A stretch of 64,000 bases of DNA from Rhizophagus clarus (GCA_015698045.1 BLAL01000043.1:1612001-1676000), one strand, 5' to 3'. Shown: positions 52,571 to 64,000, numbered from the stretch's first letter. Notes: generated by a model from the letters alone, not told the origin. Numbers and translations are program-made.

Positions 52571-54162
52571 CACTAGTCGAAATAGGACAATTTGGCCTAA
52601 ATTTGACTAGGTCAAATGATGGTACGCAAAACTAATCTACCCGTCAATCTAAAAATTATTCTAATTCGCCTAAAATTTGCTATTTTGGTCCATTATTCTA
52701 CCTCGAAAAACTTGCCTAAAAAAGAAAAGAAACAATCTATTAGTAAAGATCGTTAAAATAAAAAATTTTTAAAAAATAGCTTTTCCTTTATATCGATATC
52801 CAACCGAATCCACATCAACCGAATCCACATCCAGAGCAATATCTAGAATAAGAAAAAATAAAAAAATGAACAGTTAATATTGTTCATTAAATTAAGAAAT
52901 TTAAAAAAAGGAGCTGGTTTTTTACTTGCCGAAATACTATGTCCAAATATCTGAAAAACTGGCTGTATGAACCGCTTCGTATAAAAGATAATTTGAAGAA
53001 ATCCACCGAATTTTTATGCGTATATATCACCTCAGAAAATCAAGACGTCTAAAAAAGAAAACGAGACAAAATAAAAAAAGAAAAAATAAATAAAATTCCG
53101 CATTCAAAATACCAAGGAACCAACTATTTAAAAAAGGAAAAATAAGAAAATTCGTAATCGTTCTTTGCAAAATGGAATAAAAAATTAAAGTGTACCACTC
53201 ACCGAAATCATACTTTCAACGAGTCGAAGAACCGTCTAAAAAAAAAGAATAAAAGAAACAAAACTTTTAGTAACTGCTTCGTTAAATAAATAATCCAAGA
53301 ATATTCACCTCTTACCGAAACCTGTCCAAGAATCGACCATCTAAAAAAAAGAACTGTTAGTGACAGTTCGTTAAGAATAAAACGTTAAAAACAACTAAAT
53401 AGACTTAAAGAAACACTAACCGCAATACCGCGTCCATAGTCACACAGTAAAAGATGAAACGTTAGTAGCCGTTTCGTTAAATCGGAAAGTTTAGAGAACT
53501 TTCCTCCTCTCTGAATTCCTAAAATAGGCCTTAGTAGCGAACAAAGATACTTCTACTAGGCTTAACTAAGGTTGGCTAACCTCTTCGCTAATTTCCTAGC
53601 TCACTCACTTTTTCGCCCATTTATTTAGCTTATTTTATTTCCAATCTTAAAGAAAAATCGAAACGTTCAGTTTCTAAACGTCTCGTCAGAGAATAATGGA
53701 AAAAAAATATTCTTACCAAATTCAGACCGTAACAGGGGTCAAATATTTTCCTTTTAGGTTGCAAATGTTCTAAACTGACAATGAAATTTCGTGTCTCAAA
53801 GAAGCTAAACCTGAAACATTGGGAAACTTCGTTAAGGTTTTTTTTTGATAAGAATGAAAGCCGGGAAAGCAAAGGTAGGGGAGGGTTTTTTACGAGAGAA
53901 GTAGAAAAAGGCTTTCGTCAAATTGTTTGTGGTAAAGAGTTCTGTATTGCTATTTAACGAAAAGTGCATGAAGGAAGGGAAACAAAGTTAAAAAGTTTAA
54001 ATATTGAACTGTGGCTGATTTGATATGTGTAACGCTCATCAATTGATACGTGATACGCATTAATATTCAAATGTATGTCTAATTACTACTAATTGAGGTC
54101 GAATATTTTTTAATTTTGGTCGAATATAGGCCGAATTTCATCAAGGCCTTTTTCGACTAGTG
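52571..54162. mobile_element. Non-autonomous CACTA transposon (1592 bp)
   Basis: The ends CACTAGTCGAAATAGG and, in reverse complement, CACTAGTCGAAAAAGG are inverted repeats with the CACTA signature. The flanks ATG at 52568-52570 and ATG at 54163-54165 are a 3-bp target duplication, as expected for CACTA elements. The interior holds hairpin/mini-exon-like repeats (52730-53480) and no transposase. The neighbouring Tnp2 gene could supply one. Confidence 0.8.
52730..53480 (-). repeat. Hairpin/mini-exon-like repeats inside the CACTA element
   Basis: Read on the minus strand, dyads such as AACAATATTAACTGTTC, AACTGTCACTAACAGTTC and AACGGCTACTAACGTTTC are followed by T-tracts ending in TTTTTTAG, short bodies and GTAAG or GTGAG. 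This is the same design as the array at 43.6-46.3 kb, with other body sequences. Confidence 0.55.
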
Positions 54163-54239
54163 ATGTGATGAAAAAATTGTATTTTATTTAATTAGAAATT
54201 TTATTTAAATTCAAACTTAAATCTAATAAATCTGCTATG

Positions 54240-57200
54240 CTAATTACAGATTACTTGGCTTTCTTTATCTAATATGTAAGTTTTATTATTAAGTTCTATA
54301 AAACCAACGCATCTATCAATATCTGATATATCAATAAATCCATATTTTGATGATTTACCTTGAAAATACTTTATACCTAATTGATCATTTACGATCTTAT
54401 TTGACCAATGTATATATGCAAGCATCCTATTCTCACCCAAATGTTTGTGAACTAAATAAAAAATGATTTCACCAAACAATTCTTTATCCTCGCTTATTAT
54501 AACCTAAAATAATTTTTTTTTTTTGTAATATTAGTGATTAATAAGAACATAAATACAAATAATAAAACATTAAAAATTTACCGCTACACAATAATTGTTT
54601 CTAGATACTTTGTTATCACGTTTTATCCAAGATGAACCAACATAATGACCATCCTTTGTTCGCATACGACCATATTTCATGCATTTATTATCTATTGACT
54701 TAAAAAATATTTTAAGATTAACATTATATTCTTAAATCGAAGTAAAATATAAAATTAATTGATAATATTAACTTACAGAAACTATTTCTTCCTTAGAAAT
54801 TTCCAAAATAGCAGAATAAAAATGTATAAGCTTTTGTAATTCAGTCCTTCTATTAAGAAAATAAATTATACTTGGAAAATATAGTTCTTCATCATAATCC
54901 TCCAAACTAAATACTTTATGTTGCGGCCAAATTTTTTTTGAATTATTTTTTATAATATGATTGGATGAAGAAACATATGGCAAATAATTAATCTTCTCCA
55001 TAAGCATTACATTATTCGCTAAATTAACATATGGATGTAATTTGGAATGCACTAAGGGCAATAACATTCCACATAGTCGCTCCATGGGATACTGCCACGA
55101 TACCCAACAAGGGCCACAGTCTTTAATGCTGTCGGCAACATGTAAAAGGTAATGAAAGGACATCAGCATTGCGCTTAATTTTTCTTCTTTTTTTTGATAA
55201 TAGTTGCTATAATATCAGAATTATTTAAATGAGAATTAATGTATCATACAATAATGTGTGTATATAAATAATATTTATTAATATTCACCTCTCATAATGT
55301 TCGTAAAATTCTAATAATAATTGTCGAACTTTATCTAAATCATTATTCGTAAGGGTAAATTGTAGACATTTTTGAACTGCTTGAACAAATTTCGCCCATC
55401 CTTTTAAATATCTATATGCATTTTGATTATATTTTATTATTTTAAATTTTCTGCAGTTATTTATAAATAAAAAAAAAATACTATAACTTACTTAGCTGGT
55501 AATTTATTCAATAAAAACGGAATGGAATAAATCGTTACCCAATCTGACCATTCAACAGCCTTATATCCATTATGGTGCTTATAAATGTTTCTTGGTGGAC
55601 GTCCAAATTCTAAAGGAATTTGTTTACGACATTCATGCATAAATTGTCCAATTTGTTTCCATACATGATTATTAATAACATATTGTTCATTATTTAATAA
55701 TTGATCTTTAAAGTAAGCTCCATTCCAGTGCTTGAACATGTTTATGGAAATATTCTCGAAAAATAGATGCATAATATCTACAGGGAATGATTGTGGAAAT
55801 TTTGTAGATTTAAGTTCAAAAAGTATACTACGGCCATTAATACCTAATTAAATAAATTTAAAATATGATATCGTTAAAATACAATTAGACTTAAAAATTA
55901 ATTTTATAAAATTAATTATACCTGTTTCCTTAATGTATGATAATCTTGTTGTCCTATTAGTTTCATTTATAATCTTGCTTATATCATTTAAAAAGTTATT
56001 TTCGGTACGTTTTGGAAGTTCTTTAGGGTCAAAATCCGTAATATTACTAGTTCTTGGCATAGAACATGGAAAATATACATGTCTAGATTCTTCAGAATAT
56101 ACACCTTTTAAATAACAAAATCTACAACCAAGATATGCGTTATGGCCTGTCATGCACATTAATTTTGATATAGCGGGCATATCTCCTGTCCACATCACAA
56201 CGTGACATCGTAATGTAAAACTTTCTTTTAATACTGCATCGTATATAGATACTCCTTCTACAATTTAAAATAAATATTATCTATTAATTTATTAATTTAA
56301 TTAATATAGTACAGTTCATTAATATTACCTTGAAGAATTTTTAACTCGTCTATAATAGGTCGTAAAAATGAATTGAAATCTTTAGGTTGATTAGGACTGG
56401 GAATAATTGCTGAAATTAATAGATTTTCTTTCTTTACACGAACTGACGGAGGAAGATTTGCATTTATAAACATTACAATCCAGCAACTATCCGTCTTCTG
56501 CTTGAATATCTGGTATCCATCAGTTGATCCTATTAGCGCTATGTCTCTTTCATCGGGAAAAAAACCTTCTTCTACTAGTTCTTTGTATAGATCTCCGTCA
56601 AAAATATCACTATATCCATCATTACATTCTTCTCTTTGACTCCTATATCGCAATTTAATTGCTCTTTCTGAATCTGCATACTGAATGCGAAATCTATCTA
56701 GTAATGGAAAATACATTGCAGTTTTTTGTGGTTTTTGTGGCTTTTTGGAATTATGGCTGATAATATATCTTTCTGAATTATAAAAACGACAAGTTACATC
56801 ATTAATATAAATTCCCGTGAAAGCACAGCACGAATTTTTACACATATCGACATGTTTTAGTTTTAAATTAACTAATCTATTTAACCTTTCTTTTGCTAAA
56901 TAAAGTGTAGACCCTTCGCCTAAATCGCTCCCAATAAGATTAAGGATATCAGTGAAAGCATTGTTTGTAAAATTGTGTTTACATTTTAAATTTAGTAAAC
57001 GCAAAGCAAGAACCATCGATTCAGAAAGTTCTGATATCATGGAATAATAAAAAACATATTAGCTTTGTAAAATTAAAAAATTATATAAATCCGGTAAATA
57101 AATCAAAAATTTTTACCAGTTTTATTAGAATCATCGATTACATCTTCATCTATAGACATTTCACTTAGCGATTCTTCCAAATTATTGTTATCGATATCAC

Positions 57201-57794
57201 TTAGTGATTCTTCTAAATCATCATTATCACTTAGCAATTCTTCTAAATCATCATTATCACTTAGCAATTCTTCTAAATCATCATTATCATTATCACTCAG
57301 CAATTCTTCTAAATCATCATTATCGTTATCACTTAGCGATTCTTCTAAATCATTATTATCATCATCTAATTTTTGTGAGCTAGTTAAAGAAATGGTAGAA
57401 GAATCTGACAGTCAGAATCACAATCTTCAACAGGACATAGAGGAAAATCATTGTTTGGATATACCTTTCATAACTAGAATCAGCGCCTAAATCTTCACTT
57501 TCGTCTTGATTATCTCGTTGAAAAATATCTTGTTGCTGATATTGATTTCGTACAGGTTCTCTGAATAGGATATTAAGCATTTTTACTAAATTAACACTTA
57601 GGTATTTAATAACCTAATAATACTTACATTTCAGTTTCTTGATCGTTCGTTGAAAAAATTGAATCATAATTTTCTAAATAAGTTTTCCATTCGTTTTCTT
57701 TTTTTTTGTGTCTCCATTTTGTAATAGCGCTAACTTCTCGACCACCAGCTTCAATATTTAATGCTTTACACTCTTGACATGTGCAAAATACCAT
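54240..57794 (-). CDS. Tnp2-family (CACTA-type) transposase, ten exons (962 aa)
   Basis: Exons on the minus strand: 57794-57628, 57560-57465, 57379-57117, 57030-56329, 56257-55922, 55843-55492, 55450-55289, 55206-54777, 54698-54582 and 54503-54240. Joined, they give 2889 bases without a stop. The N-terminus has a short Cys motif (FCTCQEC), followed by acidic LSDNDDLEE repeats. The Tnp2 core shows GSTDGYQIFKQ, SCWIVMFINANLPP, IIPSPNQPKDFNSFLRP, MWTGDMPAISKLMCMTGHNA, CRFCYLKG and FPVDIMHLFFENI. The TDG and GD aspartates are candidate catalytic residues. The C-terminus holds WQYPMERLCGMLLPLVHS. Tnp2 proteins cut and paste CACTA elements. The gene appears intact, so it may mobilise nearby non-autonomous CACTA elements such as 52571-54162. 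Confidence 0.88.
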
Positions 57795-58592
57795 TTTTTA
57801 AAATACAAGAAAAAGTTTACCAATTTTATATCAACTTGAAAATTCGCTTTTTTTTTTTCAGATGTGCACAAAAAAATCTCCATTCCTAAATTTCCCTAAT
57901 AAAAATAATTTGGCAAAAAAAAAATTTTAAGGAGTATACGACTGATCATTTGTGCAACACAACAAGAAATTTTTTTTTAATGTATCACTAGAACTTAAAC
58001 ATACAGCTACTTTGCATCTGGTTTTTGTCTAAACGTTACTTATATAGATATAGATTGTTCTTATATGACGTAATGTTACACAATATAGCTATCTGCCACT
58101 ATAATAGACAAAATAGACAATAAACATTGTATGCAAATACAATTGTATGCAAAAATTATGAATCGGTATCCCTTATAAAAAAGGATCACATTAGAACCAA
58201 AAAAAAACACCACCATTAATTACGTTTAATTATTATTTAATACCGACTACGGTGTTCAATTAAGATCCAATTAAGATCCAATTAAGACGCAACCGATTAG
58301 TATCATATATTAATTTATCAATTACAAATTAGGTACTTCTGTTTGTTCTGAATTACTATAGACTGCAATTGCCATAAATGAAAAATTAACCATAAACAAT
58401 TAAGGTGCAATTGATTAGAGTCATGTATCAATTTATCAATTACAATTATATATTATGAATTACCGCAGACTGTATTGATTGTTATACATGAAAATTGAAC
58501 ATAAAACATCAATCATAATAAAATTTATATAAATATAAAGTCCATTCTGCATATTTGATATTTTTTTTTTTTAAATCTTATCTTTTTGATAA
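57795..58592. promoter_or_regulatory. Divergent intergenic region between Tnp2 and Myb/SANT genes
   Basis: About 800 bases separate the two start codons and must hold both promoters. They include the right inverted block (58075-58520), which matches 46735-47075. No individual promoter box was identified with confidence. Confidence 0.4.
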
Positions 58593-59290
58593 ATGGCAGC
58601 CAGAATCAATCCAAATCATGAAGATAACAATAATTTTCGTTCATGGCCCATGGACGCCACAGAAGCCCTAATCAGAAGACATCGTTACTACCATAACTGT
58701 TTTAATGAAACGCGTCTTCAAAATCAGAAGGTTCTGTGGGAACGAATTTCCAACCATATATATAACAATTTTAATCTCAACGTTTCGGCAACACAATGCC
58801 GAACGAAGTGGAACTCCCTAGTTGCAGGCTATGAGAATCTAAAACGTTTACTAAATAATAATCCGGAGGGTTATCGAACCTATTCGTTATCATTCTACGA
58901 TCGGCGATTCCACAACGAGCTATCAGATGAATTCTGGTACACTACGGGTAATTAATTAATTAATTAATTAACAATTTTTTATTTAACCAATATATTCATT
59001 TGTATTATCTATTTTTAGATCGTTATCAAGCTGCACATCGCAGAAATAACGTCGATAGGCGTCGTAACGAATATAGAAACCGCAGGCGGTCTCGGTCTCA
59101 TTACGATGTCTATCGACGTTCTCGTTCTCCTCGTCCTCATTCATCCCATTCTTCTCATTATCAGACCTCTTATTCTCATTCTCACTCACCTCATTCTCGT
59201 TTCTATCATCGCCATCGCCCTTCTTCCCGATCTCCCCACTCTTCCCATCATCACCGTCACCGTTCTTCTCGTCGACATCGTCGACATTAA
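58593..59290 (+). CDS. Myb/SANT-like DNA-binding protein with RS/His-rich tail, two exons (208 aa)
   Basis: Exons 58593-58947 and 59019-59290 join in frame (GTAATT donor, TTTTTAG acceptor). Residues about 15-110 are a trihelix-type Myb/SANT-like domain: WPMDATEALIRRHRYYHN, VLWERISNHIYNNF, then ATQCRTKWNSLVAGYENL. The C-terminal 90 residues are Arg/Ser/His-rich (RRRSRSHYDVYRRSRSPRP), as in splicing- or RNA-associated proteins. Plant CACTA elements carry a second protein (TnpA) that binds subterminal repeats. This gene, divergent to Tnp2, is a reasonable candidate for that role, which is inference. Other frames open over exon 2 are shadows of the low-complexity tail. Confidence 0.75.
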
Positions 59291-60055
59291 ATTCTAATTT
59301 TTTTTTTTATTTTTATAATAGTTTTATAAAATATTTTTTACCCATTTTTTTATAACTTTAACGAATTTATCAATGCCATTAACTCCTCTTTATGTGATAT
59401 ATATTTTAAATAAATTTTTTATGTATGACTATTTTTTGTGTTACTATTGTGTGAATTTATATAAAATTATTTTACCGTATATTAAATCAATTTATATCCG
59501 TCAATCACACCTCCTTAAACATTACATCATTTCCTATCGTCTATTTGTAACACCAATATTTTACTTGCAAATATTAATGCATATATATCGATCTCGTAAA
59601 TCTTTGATAGTTGCCGTAAATAATCCCTTAGGTGTCGATTGATCGAAAAAAAATGATTCCAAAAAACTGATTCCAAGAACTATTATAAGATTTTAAGGAA
59701 AAAATTCATTATAAGATTCCAAAAAATAATAGTTTCCAAATGATTCTAAAATTATGTGATCCAAAAAAAAATTTTTAAAAAAATTATGATTTAAAATTAA
59801 GATTTAAAAAAAAAATTTTCTAAAAAAAATTGTAAGATTCAAAAAATTATGTCCAAAATCCCAAAAAATAAGATTAAAAAATTAAGGTAATTAAGGTTCA
59901 AAAAAAATCATTCCAAAATCAAATCGGTCCAGATTAATATATATATTAAATTTTGCTACGTGTTGCAACGCGTCGCATTAGCTGCATGATTTAAATATCG
60001 TCACATCTGCGATTTAATTTTAATTTTCACCCCTCTTTTTTTTTTTCTTGCTACG
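59291..60055. other. Intergenic, AT-rich
   Basis: A 90-codon frame at 59373-59642 is rich in Tyr, Ile and Leu with no family signal and is probably chance. From 59640 to 59930 runs A-rich sequence with loose repeats of GATTCCAAAAAA and GATTTAAAA. Confidence 0.4.
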
Positions 60056-61879
60056 ATGTACAAAGACAAAGTTTTACAGAAAAACCCAAAAGAAAAACTT
60101 GATTTTTTAATTAAACAAATAGAAAAAATCCAAACCGAAATGAACGGTTTGGATACTTTGGTATGTATAACTAATACTTTAAACTGAAACTTTATTATTT
60201 TTCTAATTATTATCATTTTATAATAATTTAGAGTCAAGAAGATTCTACCACCCAAGACTCAACAATTAATTTTGTAATTTCTTTTATTTTAATTTTTTTA
60301 TGATAAATTACTACTATTCTAATATATAATTTTTAGGATCGTCAATCAACTACTGATGATGATATGCAAGATTCTTCATCAGTTACTCAAATTCCTGTAT
60401 TTAATAAATCAATTGCTCTATTATATTTATTATTTATTATTATGTAAAAAAACTAATTTCAATTTTTATATAGACTCAGCGAATTCCTAAGCCAAAAGGC
60501 AATTATATAAATATTCCCAACGTTTTAAAAATTTCAAAAATGAAGCATAATGAATATCAGGTAAAATTTTGCAATTTCAAATTATTGATTAATTGTATTA
60601 TATTAATATAATGTTTATATGAATTTAGAATCATATACGTGATTTGGTTAAACTTCACGTTGATCTAAACAAAGAATATAAAAAACAAAGTCCAAAAGCT
60701 ATTGAATTAATCACTTTAAAAGTATAAACTTAAAATTATTTATTCTTTTTTAAAAGGAAAATAAATTTAATCTAAATTTTTATTTTTAGTTTAGAAAACG
60801 TAACCCAGATTTCCCAGATACCATTAACGACTGGGCCATCAAAATGATGGTCAAACGGGTCATTAATAATATACGTAAGTATCACACTATTGTGAAAAAT
60901 AATTGCTGTATACTAGCTAATTAGATAACTATAATTTACTTAGGTGAATATAGAAAGAAAGGAAAAGAACAAGAGAATAAAAAAATGAATCAAGTATCTA
61001 AAAGAGTAAGTTTATTTTCTTAAAATTATATATTAATAACATGATCTAACGCGAAGCCTTTTTTATATAGTCAAAAAATAAAGAATCTGCTGATCATGAT
61101 AGTCATGATAATAGCGATACTAATATTGGTCAAGATAATGGTTCATCCAATGAAGTGGTAATAAAACTAGACTTTATTTTTATTTTATTGTAAGCTAAAT
61201 AAATTAATCAAATTATAATTTTTTGTATAAAAGAGAAGTGATAAAAACCAAGAAGGTAATTCCGAGAAAAATATCTATGATAAAATTATTAGAATTGCAG
61301 AGGTAAATAAACAATAAACACGACAATTTACTTATAATATATAATATTAATTTTTTATTTTAATTTATAAAGAATTCTCGTGCAAAAAATTCTAGCAGTA
61401 ATGAGGAAGATAAATTTATCGAACTTCTGAAGGTAAAAATATTATTATTAAATAATATACATATATAAGAATATACTTATATATTCTTATGATATTCTTG
61501 TTTAGGAATTTCGTACTCGTCAAATCATTGAAGAAAGTGATGAAATTGCGGTATGCATTTGGTATTTTAATTTAATTATTTTGATTTAATAGTAATATAT
61601 TTTTTTTTTGATTAGAATAAAAGTGACAATACTGGTGAAGAAAGCGCTAATCCTAATGAAATTGGTGAGTTTTATGATAAATTTAATATTATTATTTGAA
61701 AATATTTAAAATTAAGGATTTTTTTTTTTTTTTGATAAAAATAAGTAGAGATGGAGCAAAAAGCACTCCCAATTACACGTGCTAAACGCAAACAAATAGA
61801 GAATGAAGTGAACGAAGTAGTCAATACAAAAAAAAAGGTTCAAAAACAGAACAGATCTAAAAAGAATCGTAGCTTGTAA
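60056..61879 (+). CDS. Hydrophilic protein encoded by 13 small exons (324 aa)
   Basis: Exons: 60056-60160, 60232-60273, 60337-60396, 60474-60560, 60629-60721, 60790-60874, 60944-61005, 61071-61157, 61234-61302, 61373-61432, 61506-61550, 61616-61664 and 61749-61879. They join to 975 bases without a stop. Ten of the twelve introns are in phase 0 and are 60-85 bases long. The N-terminus is a coiled coil (KEKLDFLIKQIEKIQTEM), the middle is basic (FRKRNPDFPDTINDWAIKMM), the second half is Ser/Asn/Asp/Glu-rich, and the C-terminus is basic (KKKVQKQNRSKKNRSL). The last acceptor is an AAGTAG pair and allows two in-frame variants. I recognise no family. Location beside Tnp2 and Myb/SANT genes suggests a transposon accessory protein. 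Confidence 0.75.
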
Positions 61880-62169
61880 AGTTGGTTTTGTAATCCAACA
61901 ATTTTACAATATTTGATATAATAAACAATTTTTTCCCGAAACTTATGGTTTTTTCAAAAAATAAAAATCTTAACTTTTCTTTTTTTTTAATAAAATAAGT
62001 AATAAAATAAACTAAATATAAAATATAACAATAACTAATAACAACAAAATATTAAATAATAAATAAATGAATCAATTCGACAATTTCTTTATTTCTTGGT
62101 ATTGGTGTTTTTTGTTAGGGTCAGAATTTAGAAAAAGTATACGACGGGTTCTTAATAGTGTATAGTTTC
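61880..62169. other. 3' flank of the 13-exon gene, no gene
   Basis: AT-rich sequence with AATAAA-like motifs at about 61919-61924 and later. Nothing else recognised. Confidence 0.4.
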
Positions 62170-63530
62170 GATTCGAGGTAATATTTTTTTGGGCCGTAGA
62201 TCTACGCAAATCTGCGGATTGAAAGCATTTACAATTCAAAGTACACTTACTAATCTACACTATATTACTAAATACACTAAACTAAGGTTCTCTACTTTAC
62301 CACAAAATTATGTGCAGTTGTTAATGGTTTGGACACTGTTCCAATTGGTTCGATCCCAACAAACAACTATTAAAATTTGCGTTCAAGAATTTGTTCAAGA
62401 AGCATATGTCGAAAATAATGGCAACCGTTGAATAAAAATCAGAGAAATAAAGTTTCGGGTTCTGGCATTCGACAGAGGTACCAAAGATTGACGCACTTCT
62501 CAAAGTAGTTAATCATGGAACCTACAAAAAAAGAACGAACGTTAGCCAAATGTTTCATTTAAAAAATAATAGAATTTCAAAGTTACCTTTGAAATTCCGT
62601 CCAGGAGCTATCCGTGAATCCGCGGACCTACAAAAGGAAGAATATCGAAACTTTAGTCAACGTTTCGTATAGAAAATAAAATAAAAAACATTAAATTCGA
62701 AGTTATTTTCGAAAAAAATCGAAAGTCATTTACCTTCGAAATTCAGTTCGATCGGGGTATCCAGAAGCCGCAAACTACAAAAAAAAAAAAAATAAAACGG
62801 AAACGTTAATTAACGTTTCAACGAAAAAAAAAAAGAATTTCGAAGTTTTGTCTTCGAAATTTTGTACAAGCTCCCGTCCAGAAGCCAAAGACCTACAAAA
62901 ACAAATAAATGGAACGTTAGTCACCATTTCGCTTAAATAAAACCCATACTTTTGGTGACCAACATGCAAAATATAAAACGAACGTTAGTTAACGTTCGTT
63001 AAATAATATAATAAAAAACTTAATTAGTTTTCGAAGGTTACCTTCGAAATTTAGTCCGGAACATGCATTTCGGCGTTCTGGACCTGTAAAATATAAGACG
63101 AACATTAGCAACGTTCGTTATATTAAAATAATTAACAAAAAAAAATTTTTTTCAAAGCTTGGCTTCGAAATGGAGTCCGGAACACGCACCTTCGGCGTTC
63201 TGGACCTGTAAAATATAAAACGAACGTTAGATAACGTTCGTTAAAATAAAAAAATAAAAAAAAAATTTTTTTTTTTCGAAAGTTACCTTGGAACTGTAAA
63301 ATATAAAACGAATGCCAGTAACATTCGTTAAAGCAAAATGGACTCACAAAAAAACAAAGCAAATTAACGTTCATTAAAGATTTTTCTTTTTCTAAAAGTT
63401 TGCTTTTGAAATGTTCAAAGAAAGTGGGAGATAAGGGAGTCCAACATCTTAACTTTTCAATCGGATATCCCTGCATGTTGCAGATTATGTACTGAACGTT
63501 AGACGAACTTACTGATTCGTACATTTAAAA
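62170..63530 (-). repeat. Right-arm counterpart with hairpin/mini-exon-like array
   Basis: 62210-62390 matches 46370-46530 in inverse orientation. From 62520 to 63520 about ten units appear in minus orientation, each with a dyad such as AACGAACGTTAGTTAACGTTCGTT (shortened in variants), TTTCGAAGGTTACC/GGTAACCTTCG, TAGTCCGGAAC and CTGGACCTGTAAAA. The array is shorter than its left counterpart. Confidence 0.65.
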
Positions 63531-63719
63531 AAAAATTCGAAGTTTCGAACCTAACAAACAGAAACTTAATAAATTTAAAGAAAAACTTTAACAAAAAGTT
63601 TAAAAATAAACAGAAAAGTTAAAAAAGTTTAAAAAATAAAATTGTTTGAAAAACTTAGTCTTTAAAAGAATAACGAAACTCTGCAATTTTACAATTGCAA
63701 TTAATATGTGATTTATATC

Positions 63720-64000
63720 AATCGTTTTCTATATAATTTCTGAATAACAAATTCCGTACAAAATTATACGTTCAGATAAATTCTGTACAAATTCTGCACA
63801 TATTCCGTGCAAATTCTGTACAAAATCATATCTATATACATTCGGATAAATTCTGTACAAATTCTGCACATATTCCGTACAAAAATCATATCTATATAAT
63901 TTGGATAAATTCTGTACAAATTCTGAATGACAAATTCCGTACAAAAATTAAAATTCGGATAAATTCTGTACAAATTCTGTATAACAAATTCCGTACAAAA
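63720..64000 (-). repeat. GTAC-rich subterminal repeats, right arm (runs out of window)
   Basis: Units of the type AAATTCTGTACAAATTCTG and TCATATCTATATAATTTGGA repeat. They are the inverse of 42785-43150. The terminal end lies beyond 64000. Confidence 0.7.

Larger units (their letters stand above)
42785..64000. mobile_element. Large nested inverted-repeat structure, probably a CACTA-like transposon with insertions; right end outside window
   Basis: The left arm 42785-47075 and the right parts 58075-58520 and 62170-64000 match in inverse orientation, in this order from outside in: GTAC-rich repeats, hairpin/mini-exon-like arrays, a block with TTGTTTGTTGG-ATCGAACCAA and GTCCAAACCATTAACAAC, then ACCGATTAG and ACACCGTAGTCGGTATT. 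Inside lie a Tnp2 transposase (minus), a divergent Myb/SANT gene, a 13-exon gene, a 5.07-kb element and a 1.59-kb CACTA element. The right outer end is beyond the window, so the terminal bases and target duplication cannot be read. Two nested elements instead of one is an alternative. Confidence 0.55.

Noticed and set aside
53630..53872. Minus-strand 80-codon frame
   Set aside because: It lies inside the non-autonomous CACTA element and shows no recognisable family.
57185..57490. Plus-strand Ser/Leu repeat frame (SLSLSNSSKSS)
   Set aside because: Antisense of the acidic repeat exon of the Tnp2 gene.
59000..59297. Other frames over the RS/His-rich exon
   Set aside because: Low-complexity codons keep several frames open; only one joins the Myb/SANT exon in phase.
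1..64000. tRNA, rRNA or other RNA genes
   Set aside because: I saw no cloverleaf or conserved rRNA block by eye; a covariance-model search would be needed to be sure.

Overview
The window looks like a repeat-rich piece of an arbuscular mycorrhizal fungus genome (Glomeromycotina, Rhizophagus-like). It is very AT-rich, has short GT-AG introns, F-box/LRR proteins and kinases with an HCDFHDGN catalytic loop, and is mostly transposon. I cannot confirm the species without a database search.

Region 1 (1-13135) is most of a large Maverick/Polinton-like element. It encodes a protein-primed family-B DNA polymerase (5' end outside the window), several small accessory ORFs, an F-box/LRR protein, a coiled-coil protein, a minus-strand Gag-like / retropepsin-like / zinc-finger block, and a Maverick-type DDE integrase. 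It ends in a ~1.6 kb terminal repeat that contains an 80-aa cysteine-rich gene. Gag to protease and protease to zinc finger are each joined by a canonical -1 slippery heptamer, the arrangement of retroviral gag-pro-pol, yet no reverse transcriptase is seen. A terminal piece of a sister copy lies at 40045-42780, where the same terminal repeat sits beside the polymerase N-terminus, so both ends carry this repeat.

Region 2 (13.3-40 kb) is mixed: a decayed RRM-like ORF1 gene, a MULE transposase remnant, a six-exon secreted protein that resembles a bacterial domain (possible transfer), three-exon Asn-rich GPI-type protein, a C2/SKICH-like gene, a 548-aa F-box protein, two hAT-type MITEs with 8-bp target duplications, and a kinase gene (35249-38606) with a decayed inverted paralogue (23.3-24.2 and 26.35-26.86 kb). 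The kinase gene carries an array of about 18 micro-exons of 1, 3 or 6 nt, each followed by GTAAGT, largely built from a 101-bp tandem repeat.

Region 3 (42.8-64 kb) is a nested inverted-repeat structure. Outer arms (42.8-46.5 and 62.2-64+) hold GTAC-rich repeats and arrays of a hairpin plus mini-exon-like unit. Inside lie a 5.07-kb element with ~1.5-kb inverted repeats around a captured polymerase fragment (itself hit by a MITE), a 1.59-kb CACTA element with 3-bp target duplication, an apparently intact 10-exon Tnp2/CACTA-type transposase (minus), a divergent two-exon Myb/SANT-RS protein and a 13-exon hydrophilic protein. The last three may be the gene set of one large CACTA-like transposon. 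Exon coordinates were placed by eye from splice signals and frame.
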